Below are positions 1 through 10,146 of a stretch of DNA of 64,000 nt, piece after piece. The notes below the pieces were generated by a model. It saw only the letters and a list, made by a program, of their open reading frames with translations. It ran no database searches and was not told the origin of the DNA. A program made the translations under genes and the position numbers. This stretch comes from Rapana venosa (lineage: Eukaryota > Mollusca > Gastropoda > Neogastropoda > Muricidae), in NCBI GenBank assembly GCA_028751875.1, contig CM054145.1, positions 742,172-806,171 on the forward strand, in the 5' to 3' direction. The first letter of the stretch is position 1; each line of letters begins with the position of its first letter.

Positions 1-49
<49 letters not shown>
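1..49. repeat. (TA)n microsatellite
   Basis: Uninterrupted TA dinucleotides run from the window edge, so the full length is unknown. Confidence 0.97.
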
Positions 50-53
<4 letters not shown>

Positions 54-280
54 AGATCAATATAAGCTAGAAAATCAGACATACTTATTTTCATGAGCTT
101 GCGCATGTGTGTGCACCCCCCCACACACACACACAGAGTATTTCTAGGGAAGATTCTTACCGCACAAATTCATAGACGAGGCCTACCATTCTCAGTCTGT
201 CCTAAAGTGTGTGTGTGCTCAGTTTTCATCTTAGCTTTAACCATTGACGAGGTGATTGTCCTGATATTGTCCCTGAGGTT

Positions 281-307
281 GGGGGGGGGGGGGGGGGGGG
301 GGGGGGG
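281..307 (+). repeat. poly-G run of 27
   Basis: There are 27 consecutive G residues on the + strand. It may be a real homopolymer or inflated by sequencing; the true length is uncertain. GT-rich low-complexity sequence follows to about 545. Confidence 0.9.
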
Positions 308-554
308 TGGTAGTAATGATTATATTCACTATATAATTGGAGTGGAATGTGTGTGTTCACGCGCACATGTGTGTGTGTGTGTGTGTGAATGGGATGTCTG
401 TGTACATAAATGGATCTGTGTTAGTATTTTGTCAGTGCATTTGTACACACTGTATGTATTACAGGTTTGTGAGTGTTTCTGCATATGTCTGTACTCTAGA
501 AATGTCAGTGTATTTGTTGTTTTCTTTGTATGTGTGTGCACATAACATACGCGC

Positions 555-628
555 TCTGATTTGTCTTTGCAAGATATAGCGCTATACAAATTCCTTTTTT
601 TTTAATTATTATTATTATTATTATTTGA
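555..628 (+). mobile_element. 3' tail of a LINE/SINE (AGCGCTATACAAATTCC + ATT repeats)
   Basis: The sequence around 572-590 followed by (ATT)n matches the 3' end of the L2/CR1-like LINE at 29823-32640 (minus strand) and of the SINE ending at 33062. It is a heavily 5'-truncated insertion with no coding sequence. Confidence 0.55.
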
Positions 629-639
629 GGGGTGGGTGT

Positions 640-873
640 ATAAGGATTGATTTATTTATTCTTTTATATCAAGGATAATGGAATGAGCACTCATGTGCTT
701 TTTTACATCCAGTCCCCGTGTGTATGCGGTTTTGTAAATTTTGTCATCTGTTTCCACCGCCACACAGTGGCCTACTCTTCCGAAAAGCGGAACAGGATTT
801 AACGTGTGCGCAAGATGTTCTGCATGCGTTCGAACACGGGGCCTGGGTTTATAGTCTCATCCAAAGGACGATT
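640..873 (-). mobile_element. SINE-B fragment (head missing)
   Basis: It shares the body found at 18849-19187, 25582-25918, 32668-33062 and 61677-61905, recognisable by GGCCTACTCTTCCGAAAAGC and the tail word AAGGATAATGGAATGAGCAC. Orientation is minus. The tRNA-like head is absent; the copy stops at the TCTCATCCAAAGGAC motif, where a minisatellite begins. Confidence 0.75.
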
Positions 874-1100
874 TGAGGGGTGGATGTATAGGGGTGATTT
901 GAGGGATAGGGGTGATTTGAGGGGTGGATGTGTTGGGGGTGATTTTAGGGGTGGGTGTGTAGGGGTATTTAAGGGGCGGGTGTGTATGGGTGAGTTGAGG
1001 GGTGGGTGTATAGGGGTGAATTGAGGGGTGAGTGTGTAGAGTTGATTTGAAGGATGGGTGTGATGGGGTGATTTGAAGGGTGGGTGTGTAAGGGTGATAT
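872..1100 (+). repeat. ~24-bp minisatellite (GGGGTGATTTGAGGGGTGG)
   Basis: About nine imperfect units of a G/T-rich 22-26 bp motif follow directly after the truncated SINE-B. There is no coding potential beyond the repeat. Confidence 0.85.
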
Positions 1101-1329
1101 ACCACTCCTACACACTGACTTCTTTTGCTAACAAAGAAATGTGTGTGGGTTTGAATCCCATATAAGGGATTTTTCAAACTCCGGCCAGCTCTTACCCAGA
1201 GCGAGTGTGCTGTAGGCTCGACATAGGGAAGACTGGGAACACACAGTTGAGCTTCATCCTCTTGATTACCACTACCACCATCATCATCACCACAATCATC
1301 ATCATCATTATTTTTATCGTCATGATCAT

Positions 1330-1349
1330 GGTGTGTGTGTGTGTGTGTC

Positions 1350-1406
<57 letters not shown>
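1330..1406 (+). repeat. (GT)n microsatellite abutting an exon acceptor
   Basis: Almost pure GT repeats end six bases before the AG acceptor of gene 1 exon at 1413. The normal polypyrimidine tract is replaced by GT dinucleotides. Confidence 0.95.
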
Positions 1407-1407
<1 letters not shown>

Positions 1408-1412
1408 AACAG

Positions 1413-1526
1413 AGGAAGGCCCTGGGCACAGTGTGTGATGTGATCCGTTACGGCAGTGGGGCCACCTGTGCTCTGTGTCTGATGTTGGCCATCACTGTCA
1501 ACTGCTGCTGGACACACTGGGGGTCA
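1413..1526 (+). CDS. Gene 1, internal exon: TMEM179-like membrane protein (TM segment)
   Basis: This 114-nt, 38-codon exon has an AG acceptor at 1411-1412 and a GTGAGT donor at 1527. It is phase 0 at both ends. It encodes a short basic start (RKALG), then GATCALCLMLAITVNCCW, a hydrophobic stretch that would span the membrane. It joins in frame to the exon at 6109, which encodes a second TM segment ending in a tryptophan-cysteine pair. Membrane topology and the FVLWC-type motif resemble the animal TMEM179/TMEM179B family, a four-TM family of unclear function; I infer this from remembered family sequence, not from a search. The start codon and first TM segment must lie upstream of the window or in an exon I did not find. 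The surroundings are all tandem repeat. It could alternatively be another small tetraspan protein. Confidence 0.68.
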
Positions 1527-1549
1527 GTGAGTAGTCGCTGTCTGCTTCA

Positions 1550-3419
1550 AGTGCTGTGCTGTGCTGTGCTGTGCTGTGCTGTGCTGTACTGTGCTGTGCT
1601 GTGTTGTGTTAGTGTGGTGTGGGGTACTGTGTGGTGTGTTGTGTTAGTGTGGTGTGGCATGGTGTATTGTGCTGCGAAGTGTTGTGTTGTGTTGTGTTAG
1701 TGTGGTGTGGATACTGTGTTGTGTGGTGTGGTGTATTGTGCTGTGCTGTGCTGTGTTAGTGTGGTGTGGGGTACTGTGTGGTGTGGTGTATTGTGCTGTG
1801 CTGTGCTGTGTTAGTGTGGTGTGGGGTACTGTGTGGTGTGGTGTAGTATGGTGTATTGTGCTGTGCTGTGCTGTGTTGTGTTGTGTTAGTGTGGTGTGGG
1901 GTACTGTGTGGTGTGTTGTAGTGTGGTGTGGCATGGTGTATTGTGCCGCGAAGTGTTGTGTTGTAGTGTTGGTGTGTGAAGCATTGTGTTACAGTGTGAT
2001 GTGGTGTGATGTGTGGTGTGATGTGGTGGGGTATGGTGTATATGTGTGATGTGATGTGTATTGGTAATGTGTGGTGTGATGTGGTGGGGTATGGTGTAAT
2101 GTGTGGTGGGGTATGGTGGGGTATGGTGTAATGTGTGATGTGATGTGGAAGGGTGTTGTTGAATTGTAGCTGAGGATGTAGTAGTTAGTGAGTTTGTAGT
2201 GTGGTGTAATGTGTTATGCTGTGGTGTGGTGTGGTGTGGTGTGGTGTAATGTGCGGTGGTGTGTTATGCTGTAGTGTGGTGTGTTAGGTTGTAATGTAGT
2301 GTGGTGTAATGTGTGGTTTGGTGTGTTAGGTTGTAATGTAATGTGGTGTAATGTGTGGTGGTGTGTTATGCTGTAGTGTGGTGTGGTGTAATGTGTGGTG
2401 GTGTGTTATGCTGTAGTATGGTGTGGTGTGGTGTAATGTGTGGTGGTGTGTTATGCTGTAGTATGGTGTGGTGTAATGTGTGGTGGTGTGTTATGCTGTA
2501 GTATGGTGTGGTTGTAATGTGTGGTGGTGTGTTATGCTGTAGTATGGTGTGGGTGTGTTAGGTTGTAATGTAGTGTGGTGTAATGTGTGGTGGTTGTGTT
2601 ATGCTGTAGTGTGGTGTGGTGTAATGTGTGGTGGTGTGTTATGCTGTAGTGTGGTGTGGTGTATAGTGTGGTGTGTTATGCTGTAGTATGGTGTGGTGTG
2701 TTATGCTGTAGTATGGTGTGGTGTAATGTGTGGTGGTGTGTTATGCTGTAGTGTGGTGTGGTGTATTAGTGTGGTGTGTTATGCTGTAGTGTGGTGTGGT
2801 GTGTTATGCTGTAGTATGGTGTGGTGTAATGTGTGGTGGTGTGTTATGCTGTAGTGTGTGTGTGGTGTTAGTGTGGTGTGTTTATGCTGTAGTATGGTGT
2901 GGTGTAATGTGTGGTGGTGTGTTATGCTGTAGTATGGTTGTGGTGTGGTTAGGTTGTAATGTAGTGTGGTGTAATGTGTGGTGGTGTGTTATGCTGTAGT
3001 GTGGTGTGGTGTAATGTGTGGTGGTGTGTTATGCTGTAGTGTGGTGTGGTGTAATGTGTGGTGGTGTGTTATGCTGTAGTATGTGTGTGGTGTAATGTGT
3101 GGTGGTGTGTTATGCTGTAGTGTGGTGTGGTGTGTTAGGTTGTAATGTAGTGTGGTGTAATGTGTGGTGGTGTGTTATGCTGTAGTATGGTGTGGTGTAA
3201 TGTGTGGTGGTGTGTTATGCTGTAGTGTGGTGTGGTGTAATGTGTGGTGGTGTGTTATGCTGTAGTATGGTGTGGTGTGTTAGGTTGTAATGTAGTGTGG
3301 TGTAATGTGTGGTGGTGTGTTATGCTGTAGTGTGGTGTGGTGTGTTAGGTTGTAATGTAGTGTGGTGTAATGTGCGGTGGTGTGTTATGCTGTAGTGTGG
3401 TGTAGTGTGGTGTAGTAAT
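1550..3419 (+). repeat. Pentamer-based GT-rich satellite array (GCTGT / GTGGT / GTAAT units)
   Basis: The array begins about 24 bp after the donor of the preceding exon. The first part (1551-1975) is built of GCTGT and GTGGT pentamers; the second (2160-3419) is a roughly 50-bp compound unit containing GTGTGTTATGCTGTAGT. The + strand is almost free of C and poor in A. Long open frames across it are a by-product of this composition. Confidence 0.93.
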
Positions 3420-3486
3420 GCATGCCCCTACTTGTCAAAGGGATGGATGTCAGGGAAAATGCTTGTTAATCTTTAAAATTTGTACA

Positions 3487-3515
3487 TATATATATATATT
3501 ATATATATATATTTA

Positions 3516-3566
<51 letters not shown>
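3487..3566. repeat. (TA)n microsatellite
   Basis: AT-alternating tract of about 80 bp, with a few breaks (TTA). Confidence 0.95.
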
Positions 3567-3568
<2 letters not shown>

Positions 3569-3724
3569 GTTTTATTTTGTATGCGCACACACACACATGT
3601 GTATAAGTGCGTCTACATACAATAGAGTTAGTATGTATATGCGCAAATGAAAGTCTGCAGACATTATAAATAATATTACTGTGTTCATTATGTGTCTATA
3701 TTAGTCAATAACAGAATAATTCTC

Positions 3725-3960
3725 CACTCCCCCCAAAGTCCTTAGGAAGAGACTATAAACTAAGGCCCTGTGTGTGCAGAACATCTTGCTCACATGTTCA
3801 AACCTGTTCCACCTTTCAGAAGAGTAGGCCTTTTGTACCAGTGGGAACTGATGACAAAATTGGCAAAACGGCATACATACAGGCACAAGATTTTTTTTTT
3901 TTTTTAAGCATACGAGTACTTTTTCCTCAAAATAAAAGAATAAAATAAAAATTAAAATAG
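3725..3960 (+). mobile_element. SINE-B fragment, + orientation
   Basis: Contains AAAGTCCTTAGGAAGAGAC, CAGAACATCTTGCTCACATG, the GAGTAGGCC word and an A-rich end with AATAAAAGAATAAAATAAAA. This is the same body as 25582-25918 but diverged and lacking the tRNA-like head. Confidence 0.75.
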
Positions 3961-4234
3961 AACAAGCCACTTGAGACGTATGTTTACAATGACAGTTGAT
4001 CCGTTTGGGATTTGTCTCAACCTTTACCTCCTGGTTTTGAAGTACCCATGCAGTCGGCAGACAGGCAAACACCGTTCTGCTGCCTCTCTGCTAAGACTGG
4101 TCTGGTAAAACCAGCACCCTATGTAGATGGATACTTACGATCTCCACTCCTCATCAAGTATGGGCCTTGTAGAACCCACACCATCTTTTTCCATCCAGAC
4201 AGAAATGACATTATTCTGTGTCTGTTTCATGTAC

Positions 4235-4343
4235 ATATAGTTGCACCTTTTTAATCTGAGATTTAAAATTTGTCGAGGTGACAGCCCTGATATGGCCTCT
4301 GTGGTCGGCGGGGCTGTAAACAACAGGATTGGATTGGATTGGA
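4235..4343 (+). mobile_element. LINE/SINE 3' end with (GGATT)n tail
   Basis: The segment ends with CTGTAAACAACAGGATTGGA and three GGATT units, a pattern typical of RNase H-bearing LINE 3' ends and partner SINEs in molluscs (established knowledge recalled, not searched). Upstream (3961-4234) I recognise nothing. Confidence 0.45.
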
Positions 4344-4494
4344 CACAGAGTGAATTAGGTGTTTGAAAGCTAGCTAAGATTCCGTTACAATGGTTTTAGA
4401 GATAAATACTTCTGGCGTTGTGCCTGTGGGTACAGGGGTAGTAGTCAGGAAGCGCGGTGAAGGTTCAAAGAAAAGCAGCAGCTCAAGACACTGG

Positions 4495-6108
4495 CTGTGA
4501 ATGTTGCAGGTGTACCCTGTGTCACCAGGTGGTGACTGTGAATGTTGCAGGTGTACCCTGTGTCACCAGGTGGTGAATGTTGCAGGTGTACCCTGTGTCA
4601 CCAGGTGGTGACTGTGAATGTTGCAGGTGTACCCTGTGTCACCAGGTGGTGACTGTGAATGTTGCAGGTGTACCCTGTGTCACCAGGTGGTGAATGTTGC
4701 AGGTGTACCCTGTGTCACCAGGTGGTGACTGTGAATGTTGCAGGTGTACCCTGTGTCACCAGGTGGTGAATGTTGCAGGTGTGCCATGTGTCACCAGGTG
4801 GTGACTGTGAATGTTGCAGGTGTACCCTGTGTCACCAGGTGGTGACTGTGAATGTTGCAGGTGTACCCTGTGTCACCAGGTGGTGACTGTGAATGTTGCA
4901 GGTGTACCCTGTGTCACCAGGTGGTGAATGTTGCAGGTGTGCCATATGTCACCAGGTGGTGATGTTGCTGCTGTGAATGTTGCAGGTGTACCCTGTGTCA
5001 CCAGGTGGTGACTGTGAATGTTGCAGGTGTACCCTGTGTCACCAGGTGGTGAATGTTGCAGGTGTACCCTGTGTCACCAGGTGGTGACTGTGAATGTTGC
5101 AGGTGTACCCTGTGTCACCAGGTGGTGACCGTGAATGTTGCAGGTGTACCCTGTGTCACCGGGTGGTGACTGTGAATGTTGCAGGTGTAGCATGTGTCAC
5201 CAGGTGGTGACTGTGAATGTTGCAGGTGTAGCATGTGTCACCAGGTGGTGACTGTGAATGTTGCAGGTGTACCATGTGTCACCAGGTGGTGATGTTGCTG
5301 CTGTGAATGTTGCAGGTGTACCCTGTGTCACCAGGTGGTGACTGTGAATGTTGCAGGTGTACCCTGTGTCACCGGGTGGTGACTGTGAATGTTGCAGGTG
5401 TACAATGTGTCACCAGGTGGTGACACTGCTGCTGTGAATGTTGCTGCTGTGAATGTTGCAGGTGTACCATGTGTCACCAGGTGGTGACTGTGAATGTTGC
5501 AGGTGTACCCTGTGTCACCAGGTGGTGAATGTTGCAGGTGTACCCTGTGTCACCAGGTGGTGAATGTTGCAGGTGTACCATGTGTCACCGGGTGGTGACT
5601 GTGAATGTTGCAGGTGTACCCTGTGTCACCAGGTGGTGACACTGCTGCTGTGAATGTTGCAGGTGTGCCATGTGTCACCAGGTGGTGATGTTGCTGCTGT
5701 GAATGTTGCAGGTGTACCCTGTGTCACCAGGTGGTGGCTGTGAATGTTGCAGGTGTACCCTGTGTCACCAGGTGGTGATGTTGCTGCTGTGAATGTTGCA
5801 GGTGTACCCTGTGTCACCAGGTGGTGAATGTTGCAGGTGTACCATGTGTCACCAGGTGGTGACTGTGAATGTTGCAGGTGTACCATGTGTCACCAGGTGG
5901 TGACTGTGAATGTTGCAGGTGTACCCTGTGTCACCAGGTGGTGGTGAATGTTGCAGGTGTACCCTGTGTCACCAGGTGGTGACACTGCTGCTGTGAATGT
6001 TGCAGGTGTACCCTGTGTCACCAGGTGGTGGTGAATGTTGCAGGTGTACCATGTGTCACCAGGTGGTGATGTTGCTGTGAATGTTGCAGGTGTACCATGT
6101 GTCACCAG
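4495..6108 (+). repeat. ~38-bp minisatellite carrying the exon-2 splice acceptor
   Basis: About 40 copies of a unit GACTGTGAATGTTGCAGG plus TGTACCCTGTGTCACCAGG, with deletion and expansion variants (TGTTGCTGCTG). Units are very similar to each other, indicating recent amplification. The last unit runs without a break into the gene 1 exon at 6109: its CACCAG is the acceptor, and the GTGGTGA that follows in each unit equals the first seven exon bases. Confidence 0.95.
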
Positions 6109-6215
6109 GTGGTGACACTGCTGCTTTGTGTCATGGCGGTGATGTGCGCCACTGCCCTCACCGTGGACTTTGTGCTCTGGTGCCACGCTCTGCAGAACAA
6201 CATCGGCCACTCCAG
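6109..6215 (+). CDS. Gene 1, internal exon: TMEM179-like (third TM segment)
   Basis: The 107-nt exon lies between CACCAG (AG at 6107-6108) and the donor GTAGGT at 6216. It starts in phase 0, as required by the exon at 1413-1526, and ends in phase 2. It encodes VVTLLLCVMAVMCATALTVD followed by FVLWCHALQNNIGHS: one strong TM helix ending in FVLWC. TMEM179 proteins carry a comparable F-x-x-W-C motif at the same point, before an extracellular/lumenal loop. The GTG-GTG start is shared with every unit of the upstream minisatellite, so several in-array AGs are equally good acceptor candidates; the last is chosen because it keeps phase and avoids repeat-encoded residues. Low-complexity DNA surrounds it on both sides. 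Confidence 0.68.
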
Positions 6216-7529
6216 GTAGGTGCCGCCTCTGGGGCATGCTTCACACACACAGCCGTGTACTGTCTGCTGGGTGAGACTTCAGTATGATGGGTGTGTGAAG
6301 TCTGCTGTGTGAGATCTGGGTCTGGTGTGTGAGGTCTGTGTCTGGTGTGTGAGGTCTGGTGTGTGAGATCTGGGTCTGGTGTGTGTGTGAGGTCTGGGTC
6401 TGGTGTGTGTGTGAGATCTGGTGTGTGAGGTCTGGTGTGTGTGTGAGATCTGGTGTGTCAGGTTCTGGTGTGTGAGGTCTGGGTCTGGTGTGTGTGTGAG
6501 ATCTGGTGTGTGAGGTCTGGTGTGTGAGATCTGGGTCTGGTGTGTGTGTGAGGTTGGGTCTGGTGCGTGAGATCTGGTGTGTGAGGTCTGGGTGTGGTGT
6601 GTGTGTGAGGTCTGGTGTGTGTGTGAGGTCTGGTGTGTGGTGTGTGAGGTCTGGTGTGTCAGGTCTGGTGTGTCAGGTCTGGGTCTGGTGTGTCAGGTCT
6701 GGGTCTGGTGTGTCAGGTCTGGGTCTGGTGTGTCAGGTCTGGGTCTGGTGTGTCAGGTCTGGGTCTGGTGTGTGAGGTCTGGGTCTGGTGTGTGAGGTCT
6801 GGGTCTGGTGTGTGAGGTCTGGTGTGTGAGGTCTGGGTCTGGTGTGTCAGGTCTGGTGTGTGTGAGGTCTGTGTCTGGTGTGTGAGATCTGGGTCTGGGT
6901 GTGTGTGTGAGGTCTGGGTCTGGTGTGTGAGGTCTGGGTCTGGTGTGTGAGGTCTGGTGTGTGAGGTCTGGTGTGTGAGGTCTGGGTCTGGTGTGTCAGG
7001 TCTGGTGTGTGAGGTCTGGGTCTGGTGTGTGAGGTCTGGGTCTGGTGTGTGTGTGTGAGATCTGGTGTGTGAGGTCTGGTGTGTGAGATCTGGGTCTGGT
7101 GTGTGTGTGTGAGATCTGGGTGTGTGAGGTCTGGTGTGTGAGATCTGGGTCTGGTGTGTGTGTGTGTGAGGTCTGGGTCTGGTGTGTGTGTGAGGTCTGG
7201 TGTGTGAGATCTGGTGTGTGAGGTCTGGGTCTGGTGTGTGTGTGAGATCTGGTGTGTCAGGTCTGGTGTGTGTGTGTGAGGTCTGGGTCTGGTGTGTGTG
7301 TGAGGTCTGGTGTGTGAGGTCTGGTGTGTGAGGTCTGGGTCTGGTGTGTGTGTGAGATCTGGGTCTGGTGTGTGTGTGAGGTCTGGGTCTGGTGTGTGTG
7401 TGAGGTGTGTGTGAGGTCTGGGTCTGGTGTGTGTGTGTGAGGTCTGGTGTGTGTGAGGTCTGGTGTGTCAGGTTGAGGTTGGTTGTGTGAGGTCTGGGTC
7501 TGGTGCGTGAGGTCTGGTGTGTGAGGTCT

Positions 7530-7776
7530 TATTTATTTATTTATTTATTTATACCACTTTAAGTCACGGATTTTCTCTGCGTGAAATTCGGGTGCTCTCC
7601 CCGGGGAGAGCGCGTCACCACAAGAGCAGCGCCACCCCATTTTTTTTTTTTTTTTTTGTCTGCAACTGTATTTCTTTCCCTATCAGAGTGGCTTTTTTCT
7701 AAGAATTTTGCCAGGGACAACTCTCTTGTTGCCGTGGGTTCTTTTTCGTGCGCTGCATAATTTTCTGTAACACACG

Positions 7777-7807
<31 letters not shown>

Positions 7808-7928
7808 TAGCGCCCAGACCACCACTCATGGTCTAATGGATGGGGGAAAAGTTTCGGGCCCAGACGGGATACGAACCCGGACTTTTCGCTTTCTAGACAG
7901 GCGCGTTACCTCTAGACCACCGATCCAC
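7530..7928 (-). mobile_element. SINE-A copy 1 (tRNA-derived, full length)
   Basis: Read on the minus strand it begins with a tRNA-like head containing an A-box-like TGGTCTAGAGG and a B-box-like GGGTTCGTATCCC, continues through GTCTTTCGGATGAGACGATA, a poly-A/T stretch and the palindrome GCTCTCCCCGGGGAGAGC, and ends in an (AAAT)n tail at 7530-7550. Length is about 400 bp. RNA polymerase III promoter boxes are visible, but activity cannot be judged. Confidence 0.85.
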
Positions 7929-9747
7929 TGGGTGTCTGGTCTGGGTGTGGTGTGTGTGTGAGGTCTGGGTGTGGTGTGTGTGTGAGGTCTGGGTCTGGTG
8001 TGTGTGTGAGGTCTGGGTCTGGTGTGTGTGTGTGAGGTCTGGGTGTGGTGTGTGTGTGAGGTCTGGGTCTGGTGTGTGTGTGAGGTCTGGGTCTGGTGTG
8101 TCAGGTCTGGTGTGTCAGGTCTGGTGTGTCAGGTCTGGTGTGTCAGGTCTGGTGTGTCAGGTCTGGGTCTGGTGTGTCAGGTCTGGGTCTGGTGTGTCAG
8201 GTCTGGGTCTGGTGTGTCAGGTCTGGGTCTGGTGTGTCAGGTCTGGGTCTGGTGTGTCAGGTCTGGGTCTGGTGTGTCAGGTCTGGGTCTGGTGTGTCAG
8301 GTCTGGGTCTGGTGTGTCAGGTCTGGTGTGTCAGGTCTGGGTCTGGTGTGTCAGGTCTGGTGTGTCAGGTCTGGGTCTGGTGTGTCAGGTCTGGTGTGTG
8401 AGGTCTGGGTCTGGTGTGTGTGTGAGATCTGGTGTGTGAGATCTGGGTCTGGTGTGTGTGTGAGGTCTGGGTTGGTGTGTGTGTGAGGTCTGGTGTGTGT
8501 GTGAGATCTGGTGTGTCAGGTCTGGTGTGTGAGGTCTGGGTCTGGTGTGTTGTGTGAGGTCTGGTGTGTGAGGTCTGGTGTGTGAGGTCTGGGTCTGGTG
8601 TGTGTGTGAGGTCTGGGTCTGGTGTGTGTGTGAGGTCTGGGTCTGGTGTGTGGTGTGTGAGGTCTGGTGTGTGGTGTGTGAGGTCTGGTGTGTGTGTGAG
8701 GTCTGGTGTGTCAGGTTGAGGTCTGGTGTGTCAGGTCTGGTGTGTCAGGTCTGGTGTGTCAGGTCTGGTGTGTCAGGTCTGGGTCTGGTGTGTCAGGTCT
8801 GGTGTGTCAGGTCTGGGTCTGGTGTGTCAGGTCTGGGTCTGGTGTGTCAGGTCTGGGTCTGGTGTGTCAGGTCTGGTGTGTCAGGTCTGGGTCTGGTGTG
8901 TCAGGTCTGGTGTGTGAGGTCTGGTGTGTGAGGTCTGGGTCTGGTGTGTGTGTGAGGTCTGGGTGTGGTGTGTGTGTGAGGTCTGGGTGTGGTGTGTGTG
9001 TGAGGTCTCGGTGTGTGTGTGTGAGGTCTGGTTGTGTCAGGTCTGGTGTGTCAGGTCTGGGTCTGGTGTGTCAGGTCTGGGTCTGGTGTGTCAGGTCTGG
9101 GTCTGGTGTGTCAGGTCTGGGTCTGGTGTGTCAGGTCTGGGTCTGGTGTGTCAGGTCTGGTGTGTGAGGTCTGGGTTGGTGTGTGAGGTCTGGGTCTGGT
9201 GTGTGAGGTCTGGTGTGTGAGGTCTGGTGTGTGAGATCTGGGTCTGGTGTGTCAGGTCTGGTGTGTGAGGTCTGTGTCTGGTGTGTGAGATCTGGGTTCT
9301 GGTGTGTGTGTGAGGTCTGGGTCTGGTGTGTGTGTGTGAGATCTGGTGTGTGAGGTCTGGTGTGTGAGATCTGGGTCTGGTGTGTGAGGTCTGGGTCTGG
9401 TGTGTGTGTGAGGTCTGGTGTGTGAGATCTGGTGTGTGAGGTCTGGGTCTGGTGTGTGTGTGAGATCTGGTGTGTCAGGTCTGGGTGTGTGTGTGTGAGG
9501 TCTGGGTCTGGTGTGTGTGTGAGATCTGGTGTGTGAGGTCTGGTGTGTGAGGTCTGGTCTGGTGTGTGTGTGAGATCTGGGTTGGTGTGTGTGTGAGGTC
9601 TGGGTCTGGTGTGTGTGTGAGGTGTGTGTGAGGTCTGGGTCTGGTGTGTGTGTGTGAGGTCTGGTGTGTGTGAGGTCTGGTGTGTCAGGTTGAGGTCTGG
9701 TGTGTGAGGTCTGGGTCTGGTGCGTGAGGTCTGGTGTGTGAGGTCTT

Positions 9748-10146
9748 ATTTATTTATTTATTTATTTATACCACTTTAAGTCACGAGATTTCTCTGCGTG
9801 AAATTCGGGCTGCTCTCCCCGGGGAGAGCGCGTCACCACAAGAGCAGCGCCACCCCATTTTTTTTTTTTTTTTTTGTCTGCAACTGTATTTCTTTCCCTA
9901 TCAGAGTGGCTTTTTTCTAAGAATTTTGCCAGGGACAACTCTCTTGTTGCCGTGGGTTCTTTTTCGTGCGCTGCATAATTTTCTGTAACACACGGGACCT
10001 CGGTTTATCGTCTCATCCGAAAGAACTAGCGCCCAGACCACCACTCATGGTCTAATGGATGGGGGAAAAGTTTCGGGCCCAGACGGGATACGAACCGGAC
10101 TTTTCGCTTTCTAGACAGGCGCGTTACCTCTAGACCACCGATCCAC
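9748..10146 (-). mobile_element. SINE-A copy 2 (duplicated with the array)
   Basis: Nearly identical to the copy at 7530-7928, including both flanks, so it arose by block duplication of the surrounding satellite, not by a new insertion. Confidence 0.85.

Noticed and set aside
281..307. Telomere-like or G-quadruplex element
   Set aside because: Simple poly-G without telomeric TTAGGG units; could be a sequencing artefact.
857..1429. 190-residue minus frame rich in His, Thr and Asp
   Set aside because: Spans a minisatellite, a gene exon on the other strand and a GT microsatellite.
4495..6108. CRISPR-like regularly spaced repeats
   Set aside because: Whole units including 'spacers' repeat, so it is a minisatellite; the genome is animal and no cas genes exist. 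The same applies to 58765-59925.
7860..7928. tRNA gene candidates with A and B boxes (also 19110-19187, 25582-25650, 32668-32750, 35150-35228, 41581-41655)
   Set aside because: They are the tRNA-derived heads of SINEs; the cloverleaf is incomplete and SINE body follows at once.
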